Below the pieces are notes generated by a model that was not told the DNA's origin, made no database searches, and saw nothing but the letters and a program-made list of their open reading frames with translations. A stretch of 64,000 nucleotides of DNA from an uncultured Acidobacteriota bacterium (GTDB lineage: Bacteria; Acidobacteriota; Terriglobia; Terriglobales; Acidobacteriaceae), in NCBI GenBank assembly GCA_903832055.1, contig CAILAC010000016.1:310001-374000 (forward strand), written 5' to 3'. Made by a program: the position numbers and the translations under genes. Shown in pieces: positions 39,699 to 49,103 of the stretch; position 1 is the stretch's first letter, and the number at the start of each line of letters is the position of its first letter.

Positions 39699-41777
39699 CT
39701 ACTGTCGTGCTTCGGCTTTCACAAGCAACTCAATCGAAGTCGCCACTTTCAGCAGCAGCGCAGCCTGCGGCTTTTCGGCCGCTGTCACCGCGTTCAATTG
39801 CTTGCCTTGCACCTCCGTCGAAACACGGGCTCCCTGCTGAATATTCTTGAGCGCTTCGAGTCCAATTTCTGCAACCTGCCGCAGCGACTGCGACACAGGA
39901 ACCAACTCCGCCGTAATCGATGACTTCAGCAGCATTGGCTGCAGGAGCGCATCGTTGTCACGCCACAGCGCCAGCCAGTCCTGCGCCTGCTGCCAGTCCT
40001 CTGCACTGCCCTTGCCTGCAACAATGCGCTTGACCAGATTGTCAAAGCGGCGTGCAGTCATGCTCTCCGGAGGAATCGCATCCACGAGATGATTGAGCGG
40101 CGTCTGCGAAGTGTATGGCTGCATGTCCCCCCGCGAATAGCCCGTAGGCGGCATCACGACTGAGGCCAGCACACGCAGAGCTTTTGGATCAGGGTCTCCG
40201 CTCATGCGCTCAAACATGCGCTCGGTGGTTGCGCGATAGTCAATACCATAGGCCCCCAGCTGCTGCTCGATGATTGCCATGCGCTCATACATCGATTCAA
40301 CATCACGCGTCGAGGCCGGAGACCAATAGCGCTCAGCAATGGCTGCCGTGCGCGGCCAGATGCGGCTATCAACTGTCTCACCCGTCACAAACTCCGACCA
40401 CATCGTTGCCTCGCCGCCCAGGATACTTGCAGTCTGCTCTGGCGTGAGTTGATCTGCAATTCCCTCCAGCGGATCGACGAGATAGTGTTCTTCCGCTGGC
40501 TGGTTGAGATCAATGTAATAGCCATTTGAAAGTAGCCCTTTATAACCGCGTTTGGCTGCATCGCGCAGTGAGTCGCGTCCCCGCCACGATTGAATAACAA
40601 CATCCTTCGGAGTATCGGGCTGCAGCACTTCGTCCCAGCCCTCCATCACCTTGTGATGGCTGGCCACCAGCTTCTGCACGCGCGCCGTAAACATCGATTG
40701 CAAAGCCGCGTTGTCCTTCAGGTGATGCGCTTTCTTGAACTCCTGAATGCGAGGGCTGTCATCCCATTCCTTTCCATTGCACTCATCGCCTCCAATGTGA
40801 AAGTAAAGATCAGGAAACAGCCCAGTCATCTCGCCCAGAAAGAGATTGAGAAACTGATACGTGCTCTCGCGCGTCGGGTCCATCGCCGCGTCCAACACGC
40901 CCCATTCACGCGCAATTGAGTAAGGACCCTTGCCGCTGGCCAGATTCGGATAACCCGCAAACCATGCCGTTGCGTGCGCCGGCATATCAAACTCCGGTAC
41001 CACGCGAATACCGCGATCACGCGCGTATTCGATCACATGGCGGATCTGGTCCTGCGTGTAGTACAGCCCGTCAGAACCCTTCTGATGTAACAGGGGAAAG
41101 ACCTTGCTCTCAACGCGAAAGCCCTGATCTTCAGAGAGATGCCAGTGGAAGACATTGAGCTTCACTGCTTCCATTCCATCGAGATCACGCTCAATCACCG
41201 CGAGCGGAATGAAGTGGCGTCCGGAGTCGATCATCAATCCACGCCATGGAAAGCGCGGCTTGTCATGGATGGTCAACGCAGGCGCCGCAAAGCCGTTGGG
41301 CGTCACATGCACCAGCTGCAAAAAGCTCTGCAACCCATGCATCGCTCCCAGCGGATTGGCCGCACTCAGATGCACACCTTCCGGCGAAACCTGCAGCGAG
41401 TAAGACTCATCCTCACCCAATTGCTGCACCGCCGCGCTGGGCCCTTTCGTCTCAATAACAAACTGGGCACCCGAGCCATCGGCTGCAATGATCGGGATGC
41501 CCGTCTCTCGTGAGAGCGTGTCAAGAAAGCGCTGGCGCGCGCGCAGCAAACGCGGCTCGGTGAATCCATCCAGCTTCACGCTCAGCTTTCCATCGATGCG
41601 AAACTCACCCGTCCCAGGCTTGGCCTCGGCCGGCAACGGCATCATCGTAAGTGCAACCGCAGTCTGCGCTTGAGCGGCAACCGGATGCGCTACGCCAAGT
41701 CCGGCAAGAGCGGTGAAGACGACGAACATCTGATAGAGGATTCGCGAAGGTGAAAACACTTGAGACAGACTCAGCAC
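39699..41777 (-). CDS. Secreted beta-N-acetylhexosaminidase, GH20
   Basis: Releases terminal GlcNAc/GalNAc from chitin- or peptidoglycan-type oligosaccharides. 692 residues: signal peptide (ILYQMFVVFTALAGLGVAHPVAA), N-terminal GH20b-like domain, and a TIM barrel starting near GLMIDSGRHFIPL. The catalytic Asp-Glu pair lies in FHIGGDECNGKEW, with further family motifs NVFHWHLSEDQGFRVESKVFP and VVIQSWRG. A C-terminal helical extension of about 150 residues is also present. GTG 41777 has GGAG seven bases upstream. Likely outer-membrane or periplasmic. Confidence 0.94.
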   Translation of the reverse strand: MLSLSQVFSPSRILYQMFVVFTALAGLGVAHPVAAQAQTAVALTMMPLPAEAKPGTGEFRIDGKLSVKLDGFTEPRLLRARQRFLDTLSRETGIPIIAADGSGAQFVIETKGPSAAVQQLGEDESYSLQVSPEGVHLSAANPLGAMHGLQSFLQLVHVTPNGFAAPALTIHDKPRFPWRGLMIDSGRHFIPLAVIERDLDGMEAVKLNVFHWHLSEDQGFRVESKVFPLLHQKGSDGLYYTQDQIRHVIEYARDRGIRVVPEFDMPAHATAWFAGYPNLASGKGPYSIAREWGVLDAAMDPTRESTYQFLNLFLGEMTGLFPDLYFHIGGDECNGKEWDDSPRIQEFKKAHHLKDNAALQSMFTARVQKLVASHHKVMEGWDEVLQPDTPKDVVIQSWRGRDSLRDAAKRGYKGLLSNGYYIDLNQPAEEHYLVDPLEGIADQLTPEQTASILGGEATMWSEFVTGETVDSRIWPRTAAIAERYWSPASTRDVESMYERMAIIEQQLGAYGIDYRATTERMFERMSGDPDPKALRVLASVVMPPTGYSRGDMQPYTSQTPLNHLVDAIPPESMTARRFDNLVKRIVAGKGSAEDWQQAQDWLALWRDNDALLQPMLLKSSITAELVPVSQSLRQVAEIGLEALKNIQQGARVSTEVQGKQLNAVTAAEKPQAALLLKVATSIELLVKAEARQ

Positions 41778-41890
41778 TGGATTCTCCGTTGGGCAGACTT
41801 GAAATTAGATTTGGAGCGAATAAAAATCAAAGATGCAGACTGGTCGCTCAGGTGTGGCAGCCTGACTATCCACGATTAAGGCAAAAGTAT

Positions 41891-41934
41891 GGCACGGCTA
41901 CCAGACCCTTGCCAAAAAGAGTGATAGCCGTGCC
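41891..41934 (-). terminator. Hairpin terminator after the secreted hypothetical gene
   Basis: GGCACGGCTA (41891-41900) pairs perfectly with TAGCCGTGCC (41925-41934). On the minus strand it begins about 16 bases after the stop at 41950 and is followed by ATACTTTTG. Confidence 0.6.
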
Positions 41935-41949
41935 GGTGGAATTGCTCTT

Positions 41950-42549
41950 TTAGAGGGCTACTTCAAAGGCGAACTTTGAGGTAGTGCCGTTAGCCGGCAG
42001 GTTTTCAATCCCGTTCACCTGGAGCGTCGAACGCTTGGTGCCGCCATGTTCGCTCACCGCAGCGGCAGCATAGGCCAGAATCAGCCCACTCGCTGTGCTA
42101 CCGCCAGAGAGGGTCCAGGAATAGGGAATCGAAACTGTACAGGTCGCTGTTGTCGCGCCCGGGGACGCAATCATTCCACGGCCGTATACAGTCTCAATGC
42201 CACCGTCCACAGTCGCCGAGTTCAGATCAATCACGCCGCCGATTGCAATGACAGCGCAGGGAAATACGGTTTCGTGGGAGAACTTTGAAACCAGGTTGAT
42301 CGTCACGGTCACGTCAATCGTCCCGGTCGTCGGCGTGACGGAGGCAGATTTAGGCTTGGAAGCATTCATGTGCAAACCACTGGCCGAAAACTGGCTCAGC
42401 TGCGGGTCAAAGGCAAAGCTGAGCCCGGCGGGCACTTTACCGTTAGTTGGAATTGCTGCTCCCTGTTGTGCTTGAGCCACATCGATTGATGCGGCGCACA
42501 GAAGGAAAGCGATGACACTCGTGGCGATGAAACGGGGGGAGGTACGCAT
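41950..42549 (-). CDS. Secreted protein of unknown function
   Basis: 199 residues with a clear signal peptide (FIATSVIAFLLCAASIDVAQA). The mature part is Ser/Thr/Gly-rich and beta-strand-like (GTIDVTVTINLVSKFSHETV, CTVSIPYSWTLSGG), with two cysteines that could form a disulfide. I do not recognise a family. ATG 42549 follows CAGGAAATGA. It is divergent from nirA and ends at its own hairpin terminator, so it is a single-gene unit. Confidence 0.7.
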   Translation of the reverse strand: MRTSPRFIATSVIAFLLCAASIDVAQAQQGAAIPTNGKVPAGLSFAFDPQLSQFSASGLHMNASKPKSASVTPTTGTIDVTVTINLVSKFSHETVFPCAVIAIGGVIDLNSATVDGGIETVYGRGMIASPGATTATCTVSIPYSWTLSGGSTASGLILAYAAAAVSEHGGTKRSTLQVNGIENLPANGTTSKFAFEVAL

Positions 42550-42759
42550 GTTTCATTTCCTGCTTTCTTCAATTTTTGTTTTTGACCCTCCAACAGGAGA
42601 GCCTGCCTAACCTTTCCATACCCTTCATGGCTTGGGCAAGAAATTTATGCCGAAAATGCCTGATTTTTACTTTCCGGCCTTCATCGCTTTTGCCCCAGGC
42701 GGCGCAAAGACGGCAAATTCACCTCAAATTTCCATGTAACATTGTTACAGGAGCAGTTC

Positions 42760-44469
42760 ATGACCACTTCCCCAACCTCGCCGCAGCCTGACGCAGAGGC
42801 AAAAGTTTCCGTCTCAACTCCCGTGAAAGAGACCAAGGCGCAGAAATCCGAGCGGCTCAAGCGTGAAAAGAACCCCTGGGAGGCTTTTGACGAGGTCCGC
42901 GCCTTTGCCCGCGAAGGGCGCTCCAGCGTCCTGCCCGAATGGGCAAACTTCTACTTCAAATGGTGGGGCGTTTACACCCAGGGCGACGGCGCTGGTGTGA
43001 CTGGCGGCAAAGGTGGAGAAGGCGTCACCACCGAGTTTTTCATGATGCGCATCGGCATCCCCAATGGCATCGCCACATCTGAGCAGCTGCGTGTCATTGG
43101 CCGCCTCACGCGTGACCATGCCCGCAACCTCGCCGACATCACCACACGCCAGGCGATTCAACTCCACTGGCTCACGATTGAGTCGCTCCCTGAAGTTGTC
43201 GAGGCCCTCGATGCCGTTGGCCTTTCCCCCCGCGGAGCCTGCGGCGACGTCGTCCGCAACGTCACCGGCTGCCCTCTCGCCGGTCTCGATGCCCACGAAC
43301 TCATCGATGCCTCACTGCTCGCCAAGGCAGTTGCTCGCGAACTCTCCGGCAATCCCGAGTTCTACAATCTGCCCCGCAAATTCAAAATCACCGTCACCGG
43401 CTGCCCCTGGTGGTGCTCCTACCCTGAAATCAACGACATCGCCCTCACCGCCGTCAAGCGCGGTGAAGAGGTGGGCTATTCGGTCCGTGTTGGCGGCGGA
43501 CTCTCCGCTGATCCCCACCTTGCCGTCAAACTTGATGCGTTTGTCCCGGAAGACCGGGCACTCGCCGTCATCCGTGGCATTGTCGAAATCTTCCGCGAGC
43601 AGCAGGGCCTGCGCGAGAGCCGTGACCGCGCCCGCATGAAGCACCTTTTCCTCCGGGAAGGCTGGACCGCCGAGCGCTTCCTCACTGAACTGCAGGCCAG
43701 GCTGTCCTTTCAGCTCGACCCCGGCGTTGAAGACGCTCTGCCCAACGACGTATTCCGCGATCACGTTGGCATTCATCCGCAAAAGCAGTCAGGCCTCTAT
43801 TCGGTTGGCGCCACAGTGCTCAACGGCCGCATGAGCGGCGAACAACTGCTCGCCCTCGCCGACCTGACTGAAAAATTCGGCGGCGGCGAATTCCGCACCA
43901 CCGTCATGCAAAATTTCGTACTGTCTGGGGTTCCCCAGGCCAATCTCGACATCGTGCTCCAGGAGCTGACCCGGCTCGGCCTGACCGTCGAAGCCAACAA
44001 CTTCTGGCGCGGCACCGTCGCCTGCACCGGGACAGAATTCTGCAAGCTGGCCATCACTGAAACCAAAGCCTTTGCCCGCTGGCTCGTCGAAGAGATGGAG
44101 TCCCGCATCCCAGGCTTTGATCAGCAACTCAGCCTGCACGTCACCGGCTGCCCCAACAGCTGCGGCCAGCACTGGATCGCCGACATCGGCCTCGAAGGCA
44201 AAAAGATCAAGCACGAGGGCAAGCTCACCGACGCCTGGTCCTTCAACCTCGGCGGAGCTCTCGGCGCTCACGCCGCCGTTTCGCGACCAGTCAACTACCG
44301 CTGCACCTCCGCAGACGTACCCGATGCCATCGAACGGTTGTTGAAGACCTATCTCGACAATCGGGCTGCTGACCAGAATCTGCGCTCCTGGTTCGCCTCC
44401 CACACCAATGAGGACCTGCGAGCAATTCTCGAAGCGGGCCAACTGACCGGCCAGCTCGTCACTGCTTAG
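42760..44469 (+). CDS. nirA: Ferredoxin-nitrite reductase (siroheme, 4Fe-4S)
   Basis: Reduces nitrite to ammonium with six electrons from ferredoxin in the cytosol. 569 residues with the two-fold nitrite/sulfite reductase repeat. The siroheme/4Fe-4S cysteines are in ACTGTEFCKLAI and HVTGCPNSCGQHWIADIG. NVTGCPLAG and ITVTGCPWWCSYPE in the first half suit the nitrite reductase branch. ATG 42760 with AGGAG seven bases upstream is preferred over an earlier in-frame start. No nitrate reductase (nasA/narB) or nitrate transporter is adjacent. A sulfite reductase function cannot be excluded from sequence alone. Confidence 0.88.
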   Translation: MTTSPTSPQPDAEAKVSVSTPVKETKAQKSERLKREKNPWEAFDEVRAFAREGRSSVLPEWANFYFKWWGVYTQGDGAGVTGGKGGEGVTTEFFMMRIGIPNGIATSEQLRVIGRLTRDHARNLADITTRQAIQLHWLTIESLPEVVEALDAVGLSPRGACGDVVRNVTGCPLAGLDAHELIDASLLAKAVARELSGNPEFYNLPRKFKITVTGCPWWCSYPEINDIALTAVKRGEEVGYSVRVGGGLSADPHLAVKLDAFVPEDRALAVIRGIVEIFREQQGLRESRDRARMKHLFLREGWTAERFLTELQARLSFQLDPGVEDALPNDVFRDHVGIHPQKQSGLYSVGATVLNGRMSGEQLLALADLTEKFGGGEFRTTVMQNFVLSGVPQANLDIVLQELTRLGLTVEANNFWRGTVACTGTEFCKLAITETKAFARWLVEEMESRIPGFDQQLSLHVTGCPNSCGQHWIADIGLEGKKIKHEGKLTDAWSFNLGGALGAHAAVSRPVNYRCTSADVPDAIERLLKTYLDNRAADQNLRSWFASHTNEDLRAILEAGQLTGQLVTA

Positions 44470-44481
44470 GGTTGAAATTGA

Positions 44482-44504
44482 GGCCGGGCACCCTCTGCCC
44501 GGCC
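44482..44504 (+). terminator. Terminator hairpin after nirA
   Basis: GGCCGGGCA (44482-44490) and TGCCCGGCC (44496-44504) form a perfect 9-bp stem with a CCCTC loop, beginning about 13 bases after the nirA stop. A long U-run is lacking. The 295 bp to the GH2 gene hold nothing else recognised. Confidence 0.65.
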
Positions 44505-44764
44505 CCCCTGATACCAGACTCTGCAAACTTCCCACACCAGATCAAAAACTCCCCGGAAAACGGCTCCAGATTCCCCAAAAAATAATCCACTTGTCCATTG
44601 TCCATCCAAAGGCGCAAAATGGCGCGAGTGCAAAATGTAAGCGATTCCATTCAGGGCCCGTGCGCCGCATTTCCCATGAACGCCCGCGCATACCCAGCCC
44701 TCGCCTTTTCCTTCCCGGCAAGCCGCTCACCATTTCCAAACTGAACCAGGAGTCTCAAAAGCCG

Positions 44765-47071
44765 ATGCAACGACGCGAATTTCTCAAGACCACCGGAACA
44801 CTGATCGCCGCAGCTTCGGTGTCCACACCCGGAATTGCCGCTCCCGAAGCCGCCGCGCCCCACGCCGCAGGCCGCCAGATTCTGCCCATCAATCGCAGTT
44901 GGAAGTACAGCCCCAAAGCAAATGAAGCCGCCCACGCGCGCGATTTCAACGACGCGGCCTTTGAGAGCATCGTCGTTCCTCACACCAATATCGCGCTCCC
45001 CTGGCACAGCTTCGACGAAAAGAAATATTCCTTCATCTCCACCTATCGCCGCCGCTTCAAAGTGCCCGCAACCGCCCGCGGCAAGCGTATCTTTGTCGAT
45101 TTTGAGGGCGTCATGACCGCCTCCACCGTCTTCGTCAACGGCACCCGTCTCGGCGAATACAAAGGCGGCTTTACCCCCTTCTCCTTTGAACTCACCGGCC
45201 ACGTCGACTTTGACAAGGAAAACGTCCTGGTCGTTGAAGTGGATTCAACCGAGCGCGCCGACATTCCCCCCTTCGGCTTCCAGATTGACTACCTCACCTT
45301 TGGCGGCATCTACCGCGAGGTCAACCTGCGCGTTGTCCCCGACACATTCATCGAAAACATCTTCGCCCGCCCCAAAGACGTGCTTACCGCCAGCCCTTCC
45401 GTCGATGTCGAGTGCTTCCTCGAATCGGCCAAGGCCCCTGCCGCGCCACTCTCGTTCCATGTCACGCTCAAGCGCGGCACCACGACGGTCGCCCAGGCCA
45501 CCGAGCCCGTCGTGCTTTCTGAGACGAAATCAACCACCGTCACCCTCGCCAACCTCAGCGGCATCGAGCTCTGGGACCTCAACCACCCCAACCTCTACAC
45601 CGTCCACGTCGAATTGCTCTCTGGCGGCCACGCCATCGATGCCGACCAGCGCACCATCGGCTTCCGCGAAGCCATGTTCACTGACCAGGGCTTCTCGCTC
45701 AACGGAAAAGTCATCAAGCTGCGCGGCCTTGACCGCCACCAGACCTTCCCCTTTGTCGGCCAGGCCATGCCCGCCCGCGCCCAGCGCCAGGATGCCCATA
45801 TCCTCCGCCACAACCTGCACTGCAACCTCGTTCGCACCTCGCACTACCCACAGTCCCGCCACTTCCTCGACGCCTGCGACGAAATCGGCCTGCTCGTCCT
45901 CGAAGAAATTCCCGGCTGGCAGCACATCGGCCCGCAGCCCTGGAAAGACATCTCCGTCGACAACGTCAGCCGCATGATCCGCCGCGATTGGAACCACCCC
46001 TCCATCATCCTCTGGGGCACCCGCATCAACGAGTCGCTCGATGACCACGACTTCTACACCCGCACCAACGCCATGGCGCACTCGCTGGACAAGACCCGCC
46101 AGACCGGCGGCATCCGCTACTTCCAGGAGTCCGAATTCATCGAAGACGTCTTCACCATGAACGACTTCGGCTTCCCCCTCAAAGCCCCCAACCACCCCCG
46201 CTACTTGAATACCGAATTCGTCGGCCACACCTATCCCACCAAGACCATCGACCAGGTCGAGCGCCTTACTGAACACACCCTGCGCCACGCCCGCATCCAC
46301 GATCAGCTCGCGTCCAATCCGCAGTACGCCGGCGGCATCGGCTGGTGCGCATTTGACTACAACACCCACTCCGACTTCGGCTCCGGCGACCGCATCTGCT
46401 ACCACGGCGTCACCGATATCTTCCGCGAACCCAAACCCGCCGCCGGCTTCTACAAATCCCAGTGCGACCCACAAGAAGAGGTCGTCCTCGAACCCGCCTT
46501 CCACTGGGCCCGCGGCGATGCCTCCGTCAACTTCACCAAAGCGGTCGTCTGCTCCAACTGCGACCATCTCAAGTTCTACGTCCACGACAAGCTGCTCGTC
46601 GAAGTTGATCCCAATCGCGCCGAATTCAAGCACCTCAAGTACCCCCCCTTCCTCGCCGACCTCGGCGATTGGTTTACCCCCTGGGGCGATCTGCGCATCG
46701 AAGGCTACATCGGCGGCAAATTGATGATTACGCGCACCATGAGCGGCAACGGTGTGGCGCGGAAATTCACCCTGCGCCCAGACGGCCTCTCGCTCGTCGC
46801 CGACGGCGCAGATTCAGAGCGCGTCGTGCTTCGTGTCACCGACGAGTTCGACAACATCCTGCCCTTCTCCAACGACGCCATTACCTTCCACCTCGAAGGG
46901 CCAGCCACAATCATCGGCGACAATCCCTTCGGTCTCGTCGGCGGCACCGGCGCCATCTGGATTCGCGCCAAAGAGATCGCAGGCCCCGTCCGCCTCACCG
47001 CCCACCACGCCACGCTCGGCAAGCAGGAATTGCACTTTACCCTGGCCGCCAGCACCCCGGAAATGGCCTAG
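44765..47071 (+). CDS. Tat-exported glycoside hydrolase family 2 (beta-galactosidase/glucuronidase type)
   Basis: 768 residues. The N-terminus MQRREFLKTTGTLIAAAS is a twin-arginine (Tat) signal, so the enzyme is exported folded. Domain order is GH2: sugar-binding jelly roll (VDFEGVMTASTVFVNGTRLG), immunoglobulin-like domain, TIM barrel with NLVRTSHYPQSRHFLDACDE and the acid/base Glu in WGTRINESLDD; the nucleophile is probably Glu in YLNTEFVGH. Two further beta domains follow. The ATG at 44765 starts the Tat motif; the open frame runs further upstream without signal. Substrate specificity is unknown; the hexuronate genes nearby make a uronide possible. Confidence 0.88.
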   Translation: MQRREFLKTTGTLIAAASVSTPGIAAPEAAAPHAAGRQILPINRSWKYSPKANEAAHARDFNDAAFESIVVPHTNIALPWHSFDEKKYSFISTYRRRFKVPATARGKRIFVDFEGVMTASTVFVNGTRLGEYKGGFTPFSFELTGHVDFDKENVLVVEVDSTERADIPPFGFQIDYLTFGGIYREVNLRVVPDTFIENIFARPKDVLTASPSVDVECFLESAKAPAAPLSFHVTLKRGTTTVAQATEPVVLSETKSTTVTLANLSGIELWDLNHPNLYTVHVELLSGGHAIDADQRTIGFREAMFTDQGFSLNGKVIKLRGLDRHQTFPFVGQAMPARAQRQDAHILRHNLHCNLVRTSHYPQSRHFLDACDEIGLLVLEEIPGWQHIGPQPWKDISVDNVSRMIRRDWNHPSIILWGTRINESLDDHDFYTRTNAMAHSLDKTRQTGGIRYFQESEFIEDVFTMNDFGFPLKAPNHPRYLNTEFVGHTYPTKTIDQVERLTEHTLRHARIHDQLASNPQYAGGIGWCAFDYNTHSDFGSGDRICYHGVTDIFREPKPAAGFYKSQCDPQEEVVLEPAFHWARGDASVNFTKAVVCSNCDHLKFYVHDKLLVEVDPNRAEFKHLKYPPFLADLGDWFTPWGDLRIEGYIGGKLMITRTMSGNGVARKFTLRPDGLSLVADGADSERVVLRVTDEFDNILPFSNDAITFHLEGPATIIGDNPFGLVGGTGAIWIRAKEIAGPVRLTAHHATLGKQELHFTLAASTPEMA

Positions 47072-47102
47072 GAAACCTCCAAATCAAGCCCGTATTTCGA
47101 AA

Positions 47103-47211
47103 GGTACGGGCCAGAAGGCCGAAAGGTACGGGCCAGAAGGCCGAAGGGTGTGGGCCGGAAGGCCGAAATGTACGGGCCGGAAGGCCGAAGGGTACGGGCT
47201 TCAGCCCGTAC
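47103..47211 (+). repeat. 22-bp tandem repeat array ending in a perfect palindrome
   Basis: Five units start at 47103, 47125, 47147, 47169 and 47191 (unit GGTACGGGCCAGAAGGCCGA plus two bases), with a few substitutions. The last unit diverges into GTACGGGCT-TC-AGCCCGTAC (47192-47211), a 20-bp palindrome. It lies between the GH2 stop and glpD and could terminate transcription or be an intergenic mobile repeat. Units are contiguous with no spacers. Confidence 0.9.
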
Positions 47212-47321
47212 ATTAAGTTCAGCAGAATCAATGAGCTTTAGCCCCTGAGGAAAGCCCCGTCAAGACTTGATCACAGCTTCCCCAGGCCTACAGACCCGCA
47301 GCAAAGAAGGGACAGCAAGCA

Positions 47322-48896
47322 ATGAACCGTCAGGAAATGATCAACCGTGTGGCCGACCGGACCACTCCCTGGGATATTGTCGTCATCGGCGGCGGCGCGA
47401 CCGGCGTTGGCGTCGCCATTGATGCCGCTGTCCGCGGCCTCGATGTGCTGCTCCTTGAGGCAAAGGACTTCGGCAAAGGCACCTCCAGCCGCAGCACCAA
47501 GCTCATCCACGGCGGCGTGCGCTACCTCGAACAGGGCAACATCTCGCTCGTCATGGAGGCACTCAAAGAGCGCGGTCTCCTCCGCCAGAATGCACCCCAT
47601 CTGGTGCACGATCTGGCCTTCATCGTACCCAACTACTCCTGGTGGGAGGCCCCCTTCTACGGCATCGGCATGAAGGTCTATGACCTGCTCGCCGGCAAAT
47701 ATGGCTTTGGCCGCTCCCGTATCCTTTCCTCAGAAGAAACCATCACCCGCCTGCCCAACCTGCAAACCGAGGGTCTGCGCGGCGGCGTCGTGTACTACGA
47801 CGGCCAGTTTGATGACACCCGCCTGCTCATCCACATGGCAGCCACGGCCGCTGACCACGGCGGCACCCTGCTCAACTACGCTCCGGTTGTTGAAATCACC
47901 AAGGATGCGGACGGCTTTGCCGACGGCGTCGTTTTGCGCGATGAAGAGACCGGACAGACCCACAAGGCCGCGGCCAAAATCGTCATCAACGCCACCGGCA
48001 TGTTCGCTGATTCCGTCCGCCAAATGACCGAGCCCGACGCGACCGCCATGATCGCCCCCAGCCAGGGCATTCACCTGGTCTTTGAACGCTCTTTCCTGCG
48101 CGCCGACTCGGCACTCATGGTGCCCCATACCAGCGATGGCCGCGTCCTCTTTGCCATTCCCTGGCACAACCACACCGTCGTCGGCACCACCGACACACCC
48201 ATTGAAAAAGCCACCTACGAGCCACTTCCCTTCGAAGAAGAGATCCAGTTCATCCTCGATACAGCCGCTCAATTCCTCAGCCGACCCCCGACCCGCGCCG
48301 ACATTCTCAGCATCTATGTGGGCATTCGTCCGCTCGTCAAAGCCGACAGCGCTGGCGGCAAGACCTCGGCCCTCTCCCGCGACCACACCATCCATATCGA
48401 TGGCGCAGGCCTTATCACCATCGTCGGCGGCAAGTGGACCACCTATCGCCACATGGCCGAGGATTGCGTCAACCATGCCATCACCCTCGGCCGCCTCGAC
48501 GACAAGCCATGCGCCACCCGCGACCTCAAGCTGCATGGCTACCATGCCTCAGCTGAGAAGTTTGGCGAACTCGAAGTCTACGGCTCCGACGCCCTCGCCA
48601 TTCAGGCCCTCGGCCAGCAGGACCCCTCCCTGCTCGCACCCATGCACCCTGCCCTGCCCTACTGCCCGGCAGAAGTCATCTGGGCCGCGCGCAGCGAGAT
48701 GGCTCGTTCCGTCGAAGACATCCTCGCCCGCCGCACCCGCGCCCTCTTCCTCAACGCTCAGGCCGCCATTGACCTCGCACCCCAGGTCGCCACCATCCTC
48801 GCCGCCGAACTCGGCCAGGACCAGCACTGGATCGATAACCAGATCGCCACCTTCCGCACACTGGCGGCGCAATACAAAGTACCCGAGCTTCCCTGA
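47322..48896 (+). CDS. glpD: Glycerol-3-phosphate dehydrogenase (FAD, aerobic type)
   Basis: Membrane-associated flavoenzyme that oxidises glycerol 3-phosphate to dihydroxyacetone phosphate and passes electrons to quinone. 524 residues with the FAD-binding IVVIGGGATGVGVAIDAAVRG, GTSSRSTKLIHGGVRYL (family signature) and GLITIVGGKWTTYRHMAED. ATG 47322 gives the usual N-terminus. Glycerol kinase is encoded on the opposite strand 9 kb away; no glycerol facilitator is in the window. The hexuronate genes follow downstream on the same strand. Confidence 0.96.
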   Translation: MNRQEMINRVADRTTPWDIVVIGGGATGVGVAIDAAVRGLDVLLLEAKDFGKGTSSRSTKLIHGGVRYLEQGNISLVMEALKERGLLRQNAPHLVHDLAFIVPNYSWWEAPFYGIGMKVYDLLAGKYGFGRSRILSSEETITRLPNLQTEGLRGGVVYYDGQFDDTRLLIHMAATAADHGGTLLNYAPVVEITKDADGFADGVVLRDEETGQTHKAAAKIVINATGMFADSVRQMTEPDATAMIAPSQGIHLVFERSFLRADSALMVPHTSDGRVLFAIPWHNHTVVGTTDTPIEKATYEPLPFEEEIQFILDTAAQFLSRPPTRADILSIYVGIRPLVKADSAGGKTSALSRDHTIHIDGAGLITIVGGKWTTYRHMAEDCVNHAITLGRLDDKPCATRDLKLHGYHASAEKFGELEVYGSDALAIQALGQQDPSLLAPMHPALPYCPAEVIWAARSEMARSVEDILARRTRALFLNAQAAIDLAPQVATILAAELGQDQHWIDNQIATFRTLAAQYKVPELP

Positions 48897-49103
48897 CCAT
48901 CTGATTCACTTGCTGCCATTCCTGCACGGGAATCCGTATATCTCTGAAGGCCGTGGGTGACCCCCTCGGCCTTTGCCTTGCAGAGTATTTTAGGGAAAGG
49001 TACTGACCGACCCGCTGAAGATCGAATAGAACTTCCGCGACCATTGCATTCCCTGAAATACTTTAGACTGTTTGTGACCGAAAATTGGTCCTCTGGAGAA
49101 TCA

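Noticed and set aside
45530-46633. 367-codon antisense frame inside the GH2 gene
   Set aside because: High-GC shadow of a clear GH2 coding sequence; Gly/Ala/Asp/Val-rich with no motif. Similar antisense frames in glpD, uxaA, uxuA and exuT were also discarded.
47103-47211. Short regular repeats as a mini-CRISPR
   Set aside because: Units are contiguous with no spacers.
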